Assembly: GCA_029975295.1 (NCBI GenBank)
Contig: JARKPK010000003.1
Span: 1 to 64,000, forward strand
Length of the DNA stretch: 64,000 nt
Direction of reading: 5' to 3'
Source of the DNA: Thermoguttaceae bacterium
Lineage (GTDB): Bacteria > Planctomycetota > Planctomycetia > Pirellulales > Thermoguttaceae
In this document: piece by piece, positions 1 through 10,800 of the stretch
Numbering within the stretch: the first letter of the stretch is position 1
Layout of the letters: every line of letters begins with the position of its first letter
Position numbers and translations under genes: made by a program
The notes under the pieces: generated by a model
Database searches by the model: none
What the model was told of the DNA's origin: nothing
What the model saw: the letters and a program-made list of their open reading frames with translations, nothing else

Positions 1-112
1 TAACGGTTGTACCGCCACAAGTCTTGCTCACCCTTCGCGAGCGGGTTCAAGAGCGCCACGCTTTTCGACCGTTACGCAGGCGCCGCCCCGCGCTACGTTT
101 TCTCACCGGCGT

Positions 113-373
113 TTACATGCGGGTGTAGTTCATGCCGTCGCGCTGCAATGTTTCGAGATAACGCCGATAGTCGAAGTCGCGATTGAGCACGGCACCGTAA
201 TGCTCGGCGCTGGTGATCAGGGCGGTGGTTTTTCCGCGCCATTGAAACCAGCGCGGGTTGTCGGGATGCAAACGGATCGGCGGCGACGCGGCCCAGGCCG
301 CTGCCGGCAGGCCGAGCACTGCGACACAAAGCAGGCACGCCGCGGGGCGGTGCAACAGGTTCCATGCGGTCAT
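113..373 (-). pseudogene. Truncated secreted glycoside hydrolase (apiosidase-like / DUF4038 type), N-terminus only
   Basis: An 86-residue product starts at an ATG preceded by AAGGGA and opens with a signal peptide ending near AAAWA. The mature part (IRLHPDNPRWFQWRGK, TSAEHYGAVLNRDFDY, DGMNYTR) matches the first two strands and helices of secreted TIM-barrel hydrolases of the DUF4038/apiosidase-like kind, which normally run to 400-600 residues. The frame stops directly after NYTRM. The 112 bases left to the window edge show no continuation in any frame on this strand, so the gene looks broken by a deletion or rearrangement rather than by one frameshift. It lies just downstream of, and on the same strand as, another member of the same broad family. 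The family assignment is from recalled motifs. Confidence 0.6.
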
Positions 374-449
374 GGGCAGTTCCCTTTTGTGCCGGCTATT
401 CGATTGTAGATCGGTGAACACTATAGCAAACTGAAACGGGACGACGTGA

Positions 450-2939
450 TCACGGTTTCGTGTTATCGCGATTTTCTTGCACCAGCTTTGTGATCGCGTC
501 GAGTTCCCATGCGCCGCGGCCGCTGACGCGGCTGCCGAAAATGTTTAGGCTGCGGATTTCGCCGCGGAACTGGCGGTCGAGTCCCGCACCGTGCATCGTT
601 TGATTGAAGTTGCCGATGGCCAGACCGCGCAGCTCGGCGCCCACCGGCCCGTTGTTGTATGTGGTGCGGCGATCGAGTCGCACGTCGGCCGGCCCCGGGG
701 CGTCGAGCGGCGCGGTGAAGTACCAGGCCACGTTGTCTTGTTGTTTTCCGGCGTCGTAGGCAACAGCGAAGAAGGTCCATTTGCCCGCGACGAGTTTGCC
801 CGGCGAGCTGTCGTTGCGGATGCCGTCGGGCCATTGGTTGACCGCCAGCCGCATTCGACCGTCGGCGTGGCACACCAGGTCGATGCCGTCGCCGTCGCGG
901 TTCAGGCAGAAGGCGATGCGGTTGCCTCCGCTGCCGACTTCAAGGCTGGTCGGTTTCAGCCAGCCGGTGATGGTGACCGATCGCAGCCCGCGGAGATCTT
1001 CGATCGGTTGCTCTCCGACTTGAGCCCATCCCCACGGGGCCTTTTCGGTGAAGACCAATCCGCCCTCGGCCCCGCGTTTGACGCTGCCGTGGAGCTCGAC
1101 CTTGGGCCGCTCGCCGCGGGCGAAGCCGACGCGGACCAACGGCTCGGTCGTTTCCAAGCCGACGACGATTTCTGCTTGCGCCAGCGAAGCGCCGCCGTCG
1201 GCGCCCACGGCCGTCAGCGACACGATATAAATGCCGGGCCGAGTGTAGGTGTGCCGAACCAGGCGGCCCGCGGCTTTTTCGCCGTCGCCGAAATCCCAGT
1301 CGGCCCGCGGGGCCGAAGTGACGGCTTGGAACGACACGGTCAAAGGCGGAGCGCCACCGGTCGGCGCGGCTTCGATTCGGGCCTCGGGCCGAAGCGGTTC
1401 GCCTTGCGCATACGGCACGAATCGAAACACGATGCCGGGCCGCGGCGGCTTCGCGGTGAATTCGCCGGGCTGGGCCGTGCCGGCCGGAACAACGGTCATC
1501 GCCCACGGATCGAGCAGATCGACCTTGTATGGGCGGTCGCCCGCCAACGAGATCGTCGCCGCTTCGCGCCCCACGCAATACAGAAGATAGAACGCGCCCG
1601 GCTTGCCGAGAGCGAGCCACCGAGCGTCGCGGCCGATCGGTTGCAGCTCGTGGAACGGGGGCGATTCCGCCATGAGCTTCTTCAGCCAAGCGATTCGCGC
1701 CGGGCTTTGGCCGTGAAGCACGCCGCCCTTCGACCACCAAAGGATCTCTTCCGGATGCTTGTAGGTTTCGCCATGGCCCACATAGCCCCCGCACATCGTG
1801 CCGATCCAGAATCGGCGGACCATCTCTTCGGGCTTCAGGTTGCCCCAACCTTCGGGGATGTCGCCTTCGTAACCGCACTCATCGACCACGATCGGCTTCT
1901 GGAATTGTTCGCGCCATGCGCGAACGGTGGGCAAGTCGTGGCGTTGAATGCTGGCGTGGGTGACCCAGGGCTTGGTGTGATCGTAGAACCCGCGGCAGTT
2001 GTGAATGCTGCGGAGCCGCTGATGCCCGTCTTCTCGCTGAAGAATCTGGAAGAATCGATCCCAGTCGGCCATCTGCTTGTCGCCGCGGTGGCCTTGCATC
2101 GCCCCGGGCGCCATCAGGTCGTACTCGTTGGCCAGCGACCACCACACGTTGCGGAATGCACCGAGCCGGGCGATGCAGTAGCGAAGGTATCGGTCGTCGT
2201 TCTCGCGGCCCATCTGCGCAAAGCCCCAGCGGTCGTAGGGATGCCAAAGGATCAGATCAGCCTCGATCCCCAGCCGTTGCAGGTCGAAGATCCGCGACTC
2301 GATGTGTCGCCAGAATGCCGGATCGGGCCGAGTGAAATCGAACTTGCCGTCGGGTTTCTTGACGAAAGCGAATCGCTCCGGCTCGTTGCGATTGTAGGCG
2401 TAGGCCTTCGGGAACACGCAGAAACGGATCTTGTTGAACGGCGCGGCCGCCAGCGTTTTCAACGTCTGCCGCTGAAGCGCCTCGGGCTGATGATTCCAGA
2501 CGTAACAGGTTGTGCCGAACTGGTGATAGGGCGTGCCGTCGGCATAGCGGAAGTAGGAGGTTTGAAACACCTCGACCGGGCCGTGGTTGCCCGCTGTGGG
2601 CGGCCCGGCGACGATCACCCCGGTTTTGCCGTCCAATTCGGGGCGGTTGCTTCGTGTTTGGTAGCGCCATTGCCCGAGCGTCGGCGGCGAAAAGCGGATC
2701 TTATACACGTCGCCGCCGTCCCAGAAACCGAGCACGTCGATCGTTCGATCGCCTTGCGAGAATCGGGCGCTGAACTGCACGTCCACATAGGGGTTCCCGT
2801 CGCCGGGGCCGCGGAAGGTCAGCTCGGCATGTCCCCACTGCTCGACCTCGGCCGCGCGGGCCGCCACGGCCGGCAGGACCATCGCTGCCAACAGCAGAGA
2901 GATTGTTCCGAGCGACGAAATCGAGTGACGAACGATCAT
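450..2939 (-). CDS. Secreted multidomain glycoside hydrolase: DUF5060, apiosidase-like barrel, PKD, LamG-like domain
   Basis: The product has 829 residues. I place the start at the ATG at 2939, where a clear signal peptide (residues 1-29, ending AVAARA) follows GAAGAGGAG. A longer in-frame reading upstream lacks this logic. Residues about 31-110 are a DUF5060-like beta domain and about 115-430 a TIM barrel. SLANEY (Glu272) and VVDECGYE (Glu354) fit the acid/base and nucleophile of clan A hydrolases. Residues about 525-600 are a PKD domain (WDFGDGE), and the C-terminal 220 residues resemble a LamG-like jelly roll. It probably acts outside the cytoplasm on a plant or algal polysaccharide; the substrate cannot be read. 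The AraC gene is transcribed divergently 136 bases away and may control it. Confidence 0.8.
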   Translation of the reverse strand: MIVRHSISSLGTISLLLAAMVLPAVAARAAEVEQWGHAELTFRGPGDGNPYVDVQFSARFSQGDRTIDVLGFWDGGDVYKIRFSPPTLGQWRYQTRSNRPELDGKTGVIVAGPPTAGNHGPVEVFQTSYFRYADGTPYHQFGTTCYVWNHQPEALQRQTLKTLAAAPFNKIRFCVFPKAYAYNRNEPERFAFVKKPDGKFDFTRPDPAFWRHIESRIFDLQRLGIEADLILWHPYDRWGFAQMGRENDDRYLRYCIARLGAFRNVWWSLANEYDLMAPGAMQGHRGDKQMADWDRFFQILQREDGHQRLRSIHNCRGFYDHTKPWVTHASIQRHDLPTVRAWREQFQKPIVVDECGYEGDIPEGWGNLKPEEMVRRFWIGTMCGGYVGHGETYKHPEEILWWSKGGVLHGQSPARIAWLKKLMAESPPFHELQPIGRDARWLALGKPGAFYLLYCVGREAATISLAGDRPYKVDLLDPWAMTVVPAGTAQPGEFTAKPPRPGIVFRFVPYAQGEPLRPEARIEAAPTGGAPPLTVSFQAVTSAPRADWDFGDGEKAAGRLVRHTYTRPGIYIVSLTAVGADGGASLAQAEIVVGLETTEPLVRVGFARGERPKVELHGSVKRGAEGGLVFTEKAPWGWAQVGEQPIEDLRGLRSVTITGWLKPTSLEVGSGGNRIAFCLNRDGDGIDLVCHADGRMRLAVNQWPDGIRNDSSPGKLVAGKWTFFAVAYDAGKQQDNVAWYFTAPLDAPGPADVRLDRRTTYNNGPVGAELRGLAIGNFNQTMHGAGLDRQFRGEIRSLNIFGSRVSGRGAWELDAITKLVQENRDNTKP

Positions 2940-3039
2940 TGGGCCGACGCTCCTCTTCGACGTGTGTTTATCGGTGTTCGGGGGCGGGGTTACGGCAAGA
3001 TGCGATGTATTTTCGTATAACGATTGCCGGTTTTCTTCC

Positions 3040-3068
3040 TTGAAATAGGCAAGTTCTTGCGGAATACT
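3040..3068 (+). promoter_or_regulatory. Possible promoter of the AraC-type gene
   Basis: TTGAAA (3040-3045), a 17-base spacer and AATACT (3063-3068) precede the AraC start. Transcription would begin almost at the ATG (3076), implying a leaderless or near-leaderless mRNA, although AAGG sits just before the ATG. The short motif CTTG-N7-CAAG-N2-CTTG overlaps it. This is a weak prediction. Confidence 0.25.
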
Positions 3069-3075
3069 AAGGTCG

Positions 3076-3960
3076 ATGGCCCGTTTCGATCCCACGCGTC
3101 CCGATTTTTCGCCTTACGGCTTCACGTGCGTTCGGTGGACGCCGACGCGGATGGAGCGTTGCGACCGGCACAACGAAATCGAGCTGAATCTTTTGGAGCA
3201 GGGCCGGCTTGTTTATCTTCTCGGTGGCCGAAAGCAGGTCGTACCCGCCGGACGGTTGGCGGTTTTTTGGGCGGGCGTGCCGCACCAGGTGCTCGGTTTC
3301 GAGGGGCTAGCCGACTATTTCGTGATGACGATTCCGCTGGCGTGGTTTCTTCAGTGGCGGTTGCCCGACCATTTGACGCAAGCGGTGTTGCAGGGACGGA
3401 TGATTGTCGAGCCGAACCGGGATCGTTTGGCTTCGGATCGGATGCGGTTCGAGTCGTGGCGCGAGGATTATCAGAGCCATTCGGAGGACCGCCGCCACAT
3501 TTGCCTGCTGGAAGTCGAGGCGCGGCTGCGGCGTTTGGCGTTGATGGTGGTGGATGATCGCCGATCGGCCCGACTTCGATCTGCCGGGGTGTTCGACCAA
3601 CGGCATTCGAGCCGGGCGGAAGAGATGGCGGCCTTCATCGCGCAGAACTACACGCAACCGTTAACCGCGGAGATGATCGGCCGACACGTCGGGCTGCACC
3701 CGAACTACGCAATGTCCGTGTTCCAACGGGCGTTCGGAACCACGCTGCTGAAGTATGTAACGCAGCTTCGGCTTTCGAACGCGCAACGATTGCTCGTTAC
3801 CACCGACGAGTTGGTGTTGACAATCGCGCTGCGTTCGGGCTTTACCTCGCTCAGCCGGTTCAACGAGGCCTTTCGGAAGTCGTTCGGCTGCACGCCGCGG
3901 GAATACCGGCGGCGGCACCGAATCGTAGCCCCGGCGGCCGATCGGTTGGACAATCCGTGA
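3076..3960 (+). CDS. AraC-family transcriptional regulator
   Basis: The 294-residue protein has an N-terminal cupin-like sensor region (about 1-170, with HNEIELNLLEQG and HQVLGFEG) and a C-terminal double helix-turn-helix (about 190-285). The HTH shows LTAEMIGRHVGLHPNYAMSVF and the AraC signature around SLSRFNEAFRKSFGCTPREYRR. Length and layout are typical of AraC regulators of sugar use. It is divergent from the secreted hydrolase at 450-2939, the usual arrangement for a local activator, so its ligand is probably a sugar released by that enzyme (inference). AAGG lies just upstream of the ATG. It converges with the PEP-CTERM gene downstream. Confidence 0.9.
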   Translation: MARFDPTRPDFSPYGFTCVRWTPTRMERCDRHNEIELNLLEQGRLVYLLGGRKQVVPAGRLAVFWAGVPHQVLGFEGLADYFVMTIPLAWFLQWRLPDHLTQAVLQGRMIVEPNRDRLASDRMRFESWREDYQSHSEDRRHICLLEVEARLRRLALMVVDDRRSARLRSAGVFDQRHSSRAEEMAAFIAQNYTQPLTAEMIGRHVGLHPNYAMSVFQRAFGTTLLKYVTQLRLSNAQRLLVTTDELVLTIALRSGFTSLSRFNEAFRKSFGCTPREYRRRHRIVAPAADRLDNP

Positions 3961-4073
3961 GCGAACCGACGCCGATGGCGGAATCAGCAGCCGGCCGCAT
4001 CAACTCCGGCAGCAAAACCGTCCGGCGCCGCGGCCGAGTGAAACGTCGCCGCGCGCTTGATCGCTATGCCGCG

Positions 4074-4670
4074 CTATGCGCAGCGGCATCGCCATGCAAC
4101 AAGTCCGCCCAGAGCCGCTAGAAGCATCAACCCCCACGTCGCCGGCTCGGGCACGACATTCACCGAAAGCGGCTCGGTGTAGTACGCCGAGGTGGGCAAT
4201 CCCACGTTGATATAGTCTGACGTGCCCAAAGTTAGCGTATCTATTTGCGGTGTGATGAGAAGCGATGTGGGAGTTGCAAACGTCTCGGGAACCTTCAGTC
4301 CCATGGTGGCGATTAGCCCTCCTGAGGACGGGGAAAAAGAGAACCCCTGCAATATCACATTGGATACATTGGTTGCGCTCGGGTTGGGGGTAACGGTATT
4401 GAAAGGGCTTGACGCGAAGACCCCACCCCATGTTGTGCTTGTCAATTGAAGCCCGGGCGCACTGAAAATAGAATTGAGAACGATGCTGTCGAACGTTTGC
4501 CCCATGTTGCACGCCACCTCGATATCGACATAGAAAGTGTCGCCTGGCGCGACCGAAATAGTCGATAGTCCGCCGGAATAGGCGGAAAAACGGAAGTCAG
4601 AGACGGCTTGAGCAGACCCACAGACTGCGATCGCCCACAAGAAAGCGAGAATTAAACGTGCCGTTCGCAT
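4074..4670 (-). CDS. PEP-CTERM sorting-domain protein
   Basis: The product has 198 residues. The ATG at 4670 is chosen because a signal peptide (residues 1-22, ending GSAQA) follows directly. The middle is a beta-rich secreted domain with one Cys, resembling cohesin-like or other surface domains with SVAPGDTFYVDI, but I cannot name it. The C-terminus has the PEP-CTERM layout: VPEPATW, a hydrophobic segment (LMLLAALGGLVAW) and a basic end (RCRCA). Such proteins are cut and exported by an exosortase, here not in the window. The function of the mature domain is unknown. The gene stands alone, convergent with the AraC gene and upstream of nothing on its own strand. Confidence 0.85.
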   Translation of the reverse strand: MRTARLILAFLWAIAVCGSAQAVSDFRFSAYSGGLSTISVAPGDTFYVDIEVACNMGQTFDSIVLNSIFSAPGLQLTSTTWGGVFASSPFNTVTPNPSATNVSNVILQGFSFSPSSGGLIATMGLKVPETFATPTSLLITPQIDTLTLGTSDYINVGLPTSAYYTEPLSVNVVPEPATWGLMLLAALGGLVAWRCRCA

Positions 4671-4859
4671 CAGACGTGTCTCCAAGCGAATGAGGTAGGT
4701 TGCGTCGTTCGCCGACCGAGGGCGAGAATGCCCGCGAGGGCGAATCGGGGAATTGCCCCGAGAACACTGGAATGGTTCCCGCGCCTTTCGTGCATTGGGA
4801 ACCAAATTGACGACGCTGCCTCTGCTCGGAGAGAACAAATTGCGAACGAATGTGAAAAT

Positions 4860-7800
4860 CTAAAATCTGCCAACAAGGCGGCGCTTGGCGCCGACGATCG
4901 TTTCCGCTGCGTCCGCAACGGAGGCAAGGTGGAACGAATCGACCCCGTCGCCTACGGCCGCGTATAGGCCGAGCAGCGTTTGCCGCTCGACCGTCGGATC
5001 GCTGATCGGTACGACGTTCTCGTCGCCGGGCGACAAGACGAAAAGCTCGTCGGCCAGCAGCCCCGCAGTGAGCACCGGATCGGCGATGAACCGCGCATCG
5101 CGCCCGTTGAACGCCCAGGCGCGGCTCAAGTCGGTTACATTCACCCGGCCGTCCATGCTAACATCGGCGCGAACCTGAAGCAAATCATTTGTCGAAATCG
5201 GGTCGCCTGTTTTTCCGTTAATGCGGCTCAGGTCGGTTACGTTCACCCGGCCGTCACCCGAAACATCCCCGCGAAGGGCGGTGAAGATACGGTCGTTGTC
5301 GCCGGTGAGCAGGTTGCCTGCCGGGTCGCGGACGCCTTCGAGCCGGACGAGGTAACGGGCGAAGTCGGGCAGCGGCGCGCTGAAATCGACGACGGCCGTG
5401 GTGTTGCCGTCGCGCCAACTGATGTCGAGGGCGATGCTCGACAGATTGAGCGGTTGGCCGGCGGAATCGTTGCCGGCGATGCGCACGCCGGCCGGCGCGA
5501 GACTTGCCGGATCGACCGGTTCGTTGAAGACGATCACCAGCCGGCGGATGCCGCCGTCGCGCGGCTCGGTGAACGTGCCATCGTCGGCAATGGGCAGGGC
5601 GGCCTCGCCCACGCCACGGGCGTGGATGTTGGCGGAGTACCATTGGAGGATCACCGGCGGCGTATCGACCGACACGTCGATGGCTTGGGCCGAAGTGTTG
5701 TGCACCAATTGATACTTCGCCCCGGGCGGCTGGACGCCGAGGGCGAGATTGCCGAACGAACCGGCCAACGCGCCGTAGGAGATCATCGGATAGATCGCCT
5801 GTTGCAGCGGCTCCAGTGCGGCCAGGTTGACCTTTCCGCCGTTAAGTGTGAGTGTGCCCACCACTGCGATTCGGTCGCTGTCGTCGGGCCGGCGGAGGTC
5901 GATATCGAGCTGGGCGGTGGACGAAAGCGTCAGGCCGCCGACGGTAAGCGTGCCGCCGGCGCCTGCGCCGCCGGGGGCTACTCGGCCGTTGTTGCTTACC
6001 GTTACGGTGCCGCCGACCGTGCCGGTGCCGGCCAGCACGGCGCCCGACGACACCGAGACGGCCCCACCGGCCAGCGAGCCGGCCAGGATCAGCGTGCCGG
6101 CCTTGGCGTTGGTTGCGCCGGTGTAGGTGTTCTCGCCCGCTAATGTCCAGACGCCCGTGCCTTCTTTTGTTACGGGCAGGTTGGCCGTCAGGCCGTTTTG
6201 GATGGTGCCGACGATCGCCCCGTTGCCCGCGCCGCGGAGGGTGAGCGTGCGGTCGGCCATGCTGGTGGTGATGTTGCCGATGATGATCAGTTCGCCGGCT
6301 TCGGATTGATACGTGCTTCCGCCGCCGCCGCCGGTCAGAGTAACGTTGCCGATCCAGGTGTGGCTGCCGTTGATGTTCCGCAAGGCGCCGATGCCGCCGA
6401 CCCCGTTGCCGGTGGTATTGAGCGGTTTGCCTTCAACGGTGAAGTCGGGGCCTTCGAACTCGAGCGTGGAGTAGCGGTTGGTCGCCCCGTCGCAACTGAC
6501 CGTAACCGCCGCGCTGCCGACGCCCAGCGCCCGAGCGTGGCGGATGTTGAGGATGCCTTGGTAAACAGTGGTCGTGCCGGTGTAGAAGTTGTCGCCGCTG
6601 AGGATCACCTTGCCGGTGGTGTTCTTGGTGAGGCTGCCGCTGCCGCCAAGGCGTGCAGAGATCGAGCCGTTTTGGACCGTGTACGACGAGCCGACCAGCG
6701 TGCCGTTGGCGATCGTGCCATCGACGAGGGTTACGGTTTTCGCGTCGGTGGCGAAGCCGCCCAGATCGAGCGTTCCGCCGGACTGGACGACGATATCGGT
6801 TCGCTTCGAGATCGCCTGGTCGGAACCGATGGTTTGCGTCGCCCCGCTGACGACCAACCGCGCGGTGCCGAAGCGATACAGCTCGAAGCCGCTGTCGGCC
6901 AACAGGGCGCCGTCGAGCAACAGGCCGGCGGTGGTGCGACGGGCTTCGCGGCCGCCGGCCAGGTCGAGGGTGTCGGTCCCAGTGCCGCCGTTGAGCACCA
7001 GCCCGGCGCCGGGCATCAGCAGATTGCGCGAGCTGTCGATGATGATCGTATCGTTGCCGCCCTGCCCGTTGACAATCAGTTGTTCGAGCGAGGCGATGTC
7101 GCGCCGCATCGGCGGCACAACGCCGGCAGGATCGGTGGAAACAACGGCATAGCCGCCTTCGAAGGTGATGCGGAAAGAGTCGTTTTCATTGGGCTGCCGC
7201 CGATCGCCGTCGATGCGCCAAACCCCATCGAGCGGCGCAGCAAGCGTGGTAACGACCAGCCGCGGGCGCAAGTCGGCCTGGACGTTTTCGCGCGAGGCGT
7301 ATGTCGCCCACAAATCGGCGCCGGCGATCGATGAGGCGATCTTCAATGTCAGCACGCCGTCGCCGACGGCCTGCCCGCGGACCAATTCCGTAACGTCGAT
7401 CCACAACGGCTGGTTCGCCGTAGGCTGGTAGCTTGTCCACAGCGAGCCGCCGGTGGGGCGGTTGTTCCAGGTGATGTCCGTCTCGGTCCACGAATCATCG
7501 AGCATGAAATAGATTTGATGTTCCACCGTCGCGCCCAAGGTGAGCGGGGTAAGGCAGAGCACAGCGGCCGAGACGGGGTCGGAGATGCCGCTCAGGTCGA
7601 ACTTGAGGAAAGCCTCGCGGTTGTAGCCCGTGCCGGTGTCTTTCTTGACCGTCAGACTGCCCGTGGCGAAGTTCTGGTCGGCGTAGCTGCCGTCGCGGAC
7701 GAACGCATCGGCCGAGGCTTCCAGCGTGGTCGTCGAGAACAACCCCTTCGGTGCGAGCTTGACATCGAGCACGGCCCAATCGACGGCCACGTTCGGCCCC

Positions 7801-10800
7801 ACGGCGACGTTGAGCAGCCCGTCTTGGAGCCAGGCGAGATTCTGCGACAGGTTGAGGGTTCGGGCGACGGCGGTGGTTGTTGGGGCGGTCCATCCCAGGT
7901 CGGTCCAGGCGAACCCGCCCGAGGTCGATTCGAAGTAGATGCGGTCGGTCGAGGCGTCGGCCGTAGCGCGGAACGAAAGCGTCAGCCGGGCATCGACGAC
8001 CTGCTGACCGGCGGGCACGTCGAACTGGAACGAGAAGGGCGCCATTCGGCCCGGTTCAAGCGAATCGAACCCGGCAAGCGGCCGACTGAACGCGGCCGCA
8101 ACCTGCGACTGCCACAGGGCATCGACATACACGGCATCGGCCGAGCCGCCCGCCGCGAAACCGTCGATGTCGCCGAGCCAGGCGCGTCGGTCGTCGTCGA
8201 GCCGCCATTGGCCCAGCGGCTGCACCTGCGGCAGAAGCAGCGGAGTGGTTTGCCCGGCCTGGAGCGGCACGAACAAAACGGCCAATTGTCTGTTGGTAAC
8301 CGCCGGCAGGTGAATAGCCAACTTGAGGAAGCCGGCATTGGCGTTTTGCCCCTCGGGATTAGGCGAGGTGGGCAGCGGCGCGGCGGGCATCACGGTGAGA
8401 TAGGCCCCGGGCGTGAGCAGCTTGACCCATAACCGCTCGGCGCCCGAGGTGAGCATGGCCGACGAGCCGTCGGCGCTGATTTCCACTTGGCTCGGGTCGA
8501 GTTTAACGTGGGCGAACCACCAAACATCGGCCGCGGCCGACGCTTCAATCTCGTCCTGGAGCAGCACGCTGCCGTCGAAGCGGTTGAGCTTGATGCCGCG
8601 CCACACTCGGGTGACGCCGGTGTAGGCCGAGGTCAAATCGGCGATGCTCATGGCGGCATCGGCATTGGACTGCTGCCGGATGATCGAGGTGATGGCGCCG
8701 ACCTTCTGATCGGCGGCCGAGCCGGGATTGATCACCAGCGTGTTGTGCCCTTCGGCGCGGAGGCGATAGTAGGTCCAACGGTTCGATCCGAAGTAGCCGG
8801 GCAGGGCATAGTTGTCGGCCCCGAGGTCGTAGAACCAGCGTTTGCCCAAGGCGTCGAGGACGAACGAGCCGGCGTCGAGATGCCCGTGGCTGTCGCCGAC
8901 TTTGCCGGCTTTGAAGCCGACGAAGGTGGCGTTGGCGTCGTTCCAATCGGTGCGCATCGTCACCACGTCTTGCGTGGCGTAGGCCGAGGTGTCGCCGCGA
9001 TACTGCACGTCGCTGCGGAACTCGATGGTGCCGGGGGCCGTGCCGCGCGCGTCGTACCACAGCAGGTCAAGCGGCGATCCGCTGCCGTTGGCGCGTTGGT
9101 GCCAGGCGGAGAGCGGATCGTTGAACCGCCGGGCGAACCAGAAGAGCTGCGGCCCGCGCATGTTGCCGGCACCGCCGTCGGCGAAGTTGTAGCTGAGTTT
9201 CGCCGGCCCGGTGTCGAGCAGGGCGAAGCGGCCCGCCTCGGCCACGCCCGGGATGCGGCTCAGGCCGAAATCGCTCCCCAAGGCGGTCTCGAGGCCTGAG
9301 ATCATGCGCACCAGATAGCTGGTGGTGTAGTCCCAGTAGCCGGGGCCTTCGTACCAGCCGCCGGCATCGGCGCTGAAGTGCCGCAAGATGGCGGCTGCCG
9401 AGGGGACGGCCTTGGCCAAAATCTCCGCGGCCAGGGCGGGATACTCTTCGGCCACGGCCAGCGCGCCGAGGATCATGCCGCCGTTGCACACGATGTTCCA
9501 GTTGTTCGACGAGGCGGCCACCCAACTCGAATTGTTCCGATAAAGCGGCAGCGCCTGATTCAAGCCTTTCTCGACGATCGCTGAGGCGATTACCGCCCTC
9601 CGCTCGGGCGTCCAATATTGGTAAAGCCAGTCGTAGCCGATGGCGAAGGCATGGGTCATCTCGGCGGTGTCGAGAAAGTGCGACGGGTTCCAGTTGGGGA
9701 ACGCGGCCGCGGCATTCAACTCGGCCCACGCCCGTTCGGCATAAACCGGATTGCTGCTAATGCGATAGACCATTGCCAGCCGGTAAACGCGATCGACCAC
9801 TGTGCGGCTGACGTTGAGCAACGTGCTGCGATTATCGAGCACGTACTGCGAGACGGGCTGATTGAGGATCGAGTCGGCGTTCGACTTGATCGAGTCGTAC
9901 CAGGTTTTGATCTGGCCGGGCACGGTTACTTGTTGGGCCAGCCAGGCCCATCGCTCGGGCGTGGCGAGCAATCGCGGCCGGCCGGCGGCCAGCGTGGCCA
10001 GAATGCTTGCCTGCGACGGCAAGGTCAGGTCGGTGCCGTAGGGAATCAGCACATCGCCGGGAATCACCACCCAATCCGTGCCGCCCGGCGTTCGCCAAGC
10101 GACCGAAAAATGATCGTTGCCGCCGTCTTCTTTGTGCAACGTTTCGATGTAGTATTTCTGCCCGGCGACGAGCGTAATCGGCACAGACACCTGGGAGGCG
10201 AAACGCGTGAACTCGCGGAAGCCGGTCGGCGCGTCGGACCAAGCGATCAACGTCTTGTTGGCGGAATCGGCGTCAGTGCTTAGGTAGAGGGCGGTCCGCT
10301 CATCGCCCGAGATGGCGAACTGATACACGCCCGAAACGTCGGGAACCAGATATCCGCGGACGCGCTGGCCGAAGGAGTCGGCCCAGCCGGCGGCCACCGA
10401 TTCGAATTGAATCAGATAGCCCCGCGCGCTCGGTTGATTGGGGTACGCGGCCGCACTGGTCAGCGCGTCGAGGCCGGTGCCGGGAATGCCGAGCCAGATT
10501 TCCTGCTGGATCGAACCGCGGTCGTCGGGCATGCTCACCGAGTCGAGCTGCGACGAAGGGATGATCTGTTTCGGTTGGCTGGGGCTGGCCCAATAGAGCT
10601 GCACGCCCGCGTTGCCGGTGTTTTCGAAGTATTCCAGCTTCAGGTCGTACCATTGACCGGCCGCCAGCGCGATCCGGCCGCTCAGTTCCATCGGCCGCTC
10701 GGGCGTCCAGTTGCTGACGATCAGTTGGCCGTCGATCCACAGGCGAAAGCCGTCGTCGGCATTGACGAAGAAGGTGTACTGCTCGGAGTACAACGGCTGC

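Noticed and set aside
591-3020. 809-residue open frame on the plus strand opposite the apiosidase-like gene
   Set aside because: It is the shadow of the minus-strand gene in GC-rich DNA. It has no family motifs and many Arg, Gly and Ala residues, while the minus strand has a signal peptide and active-site motifs.
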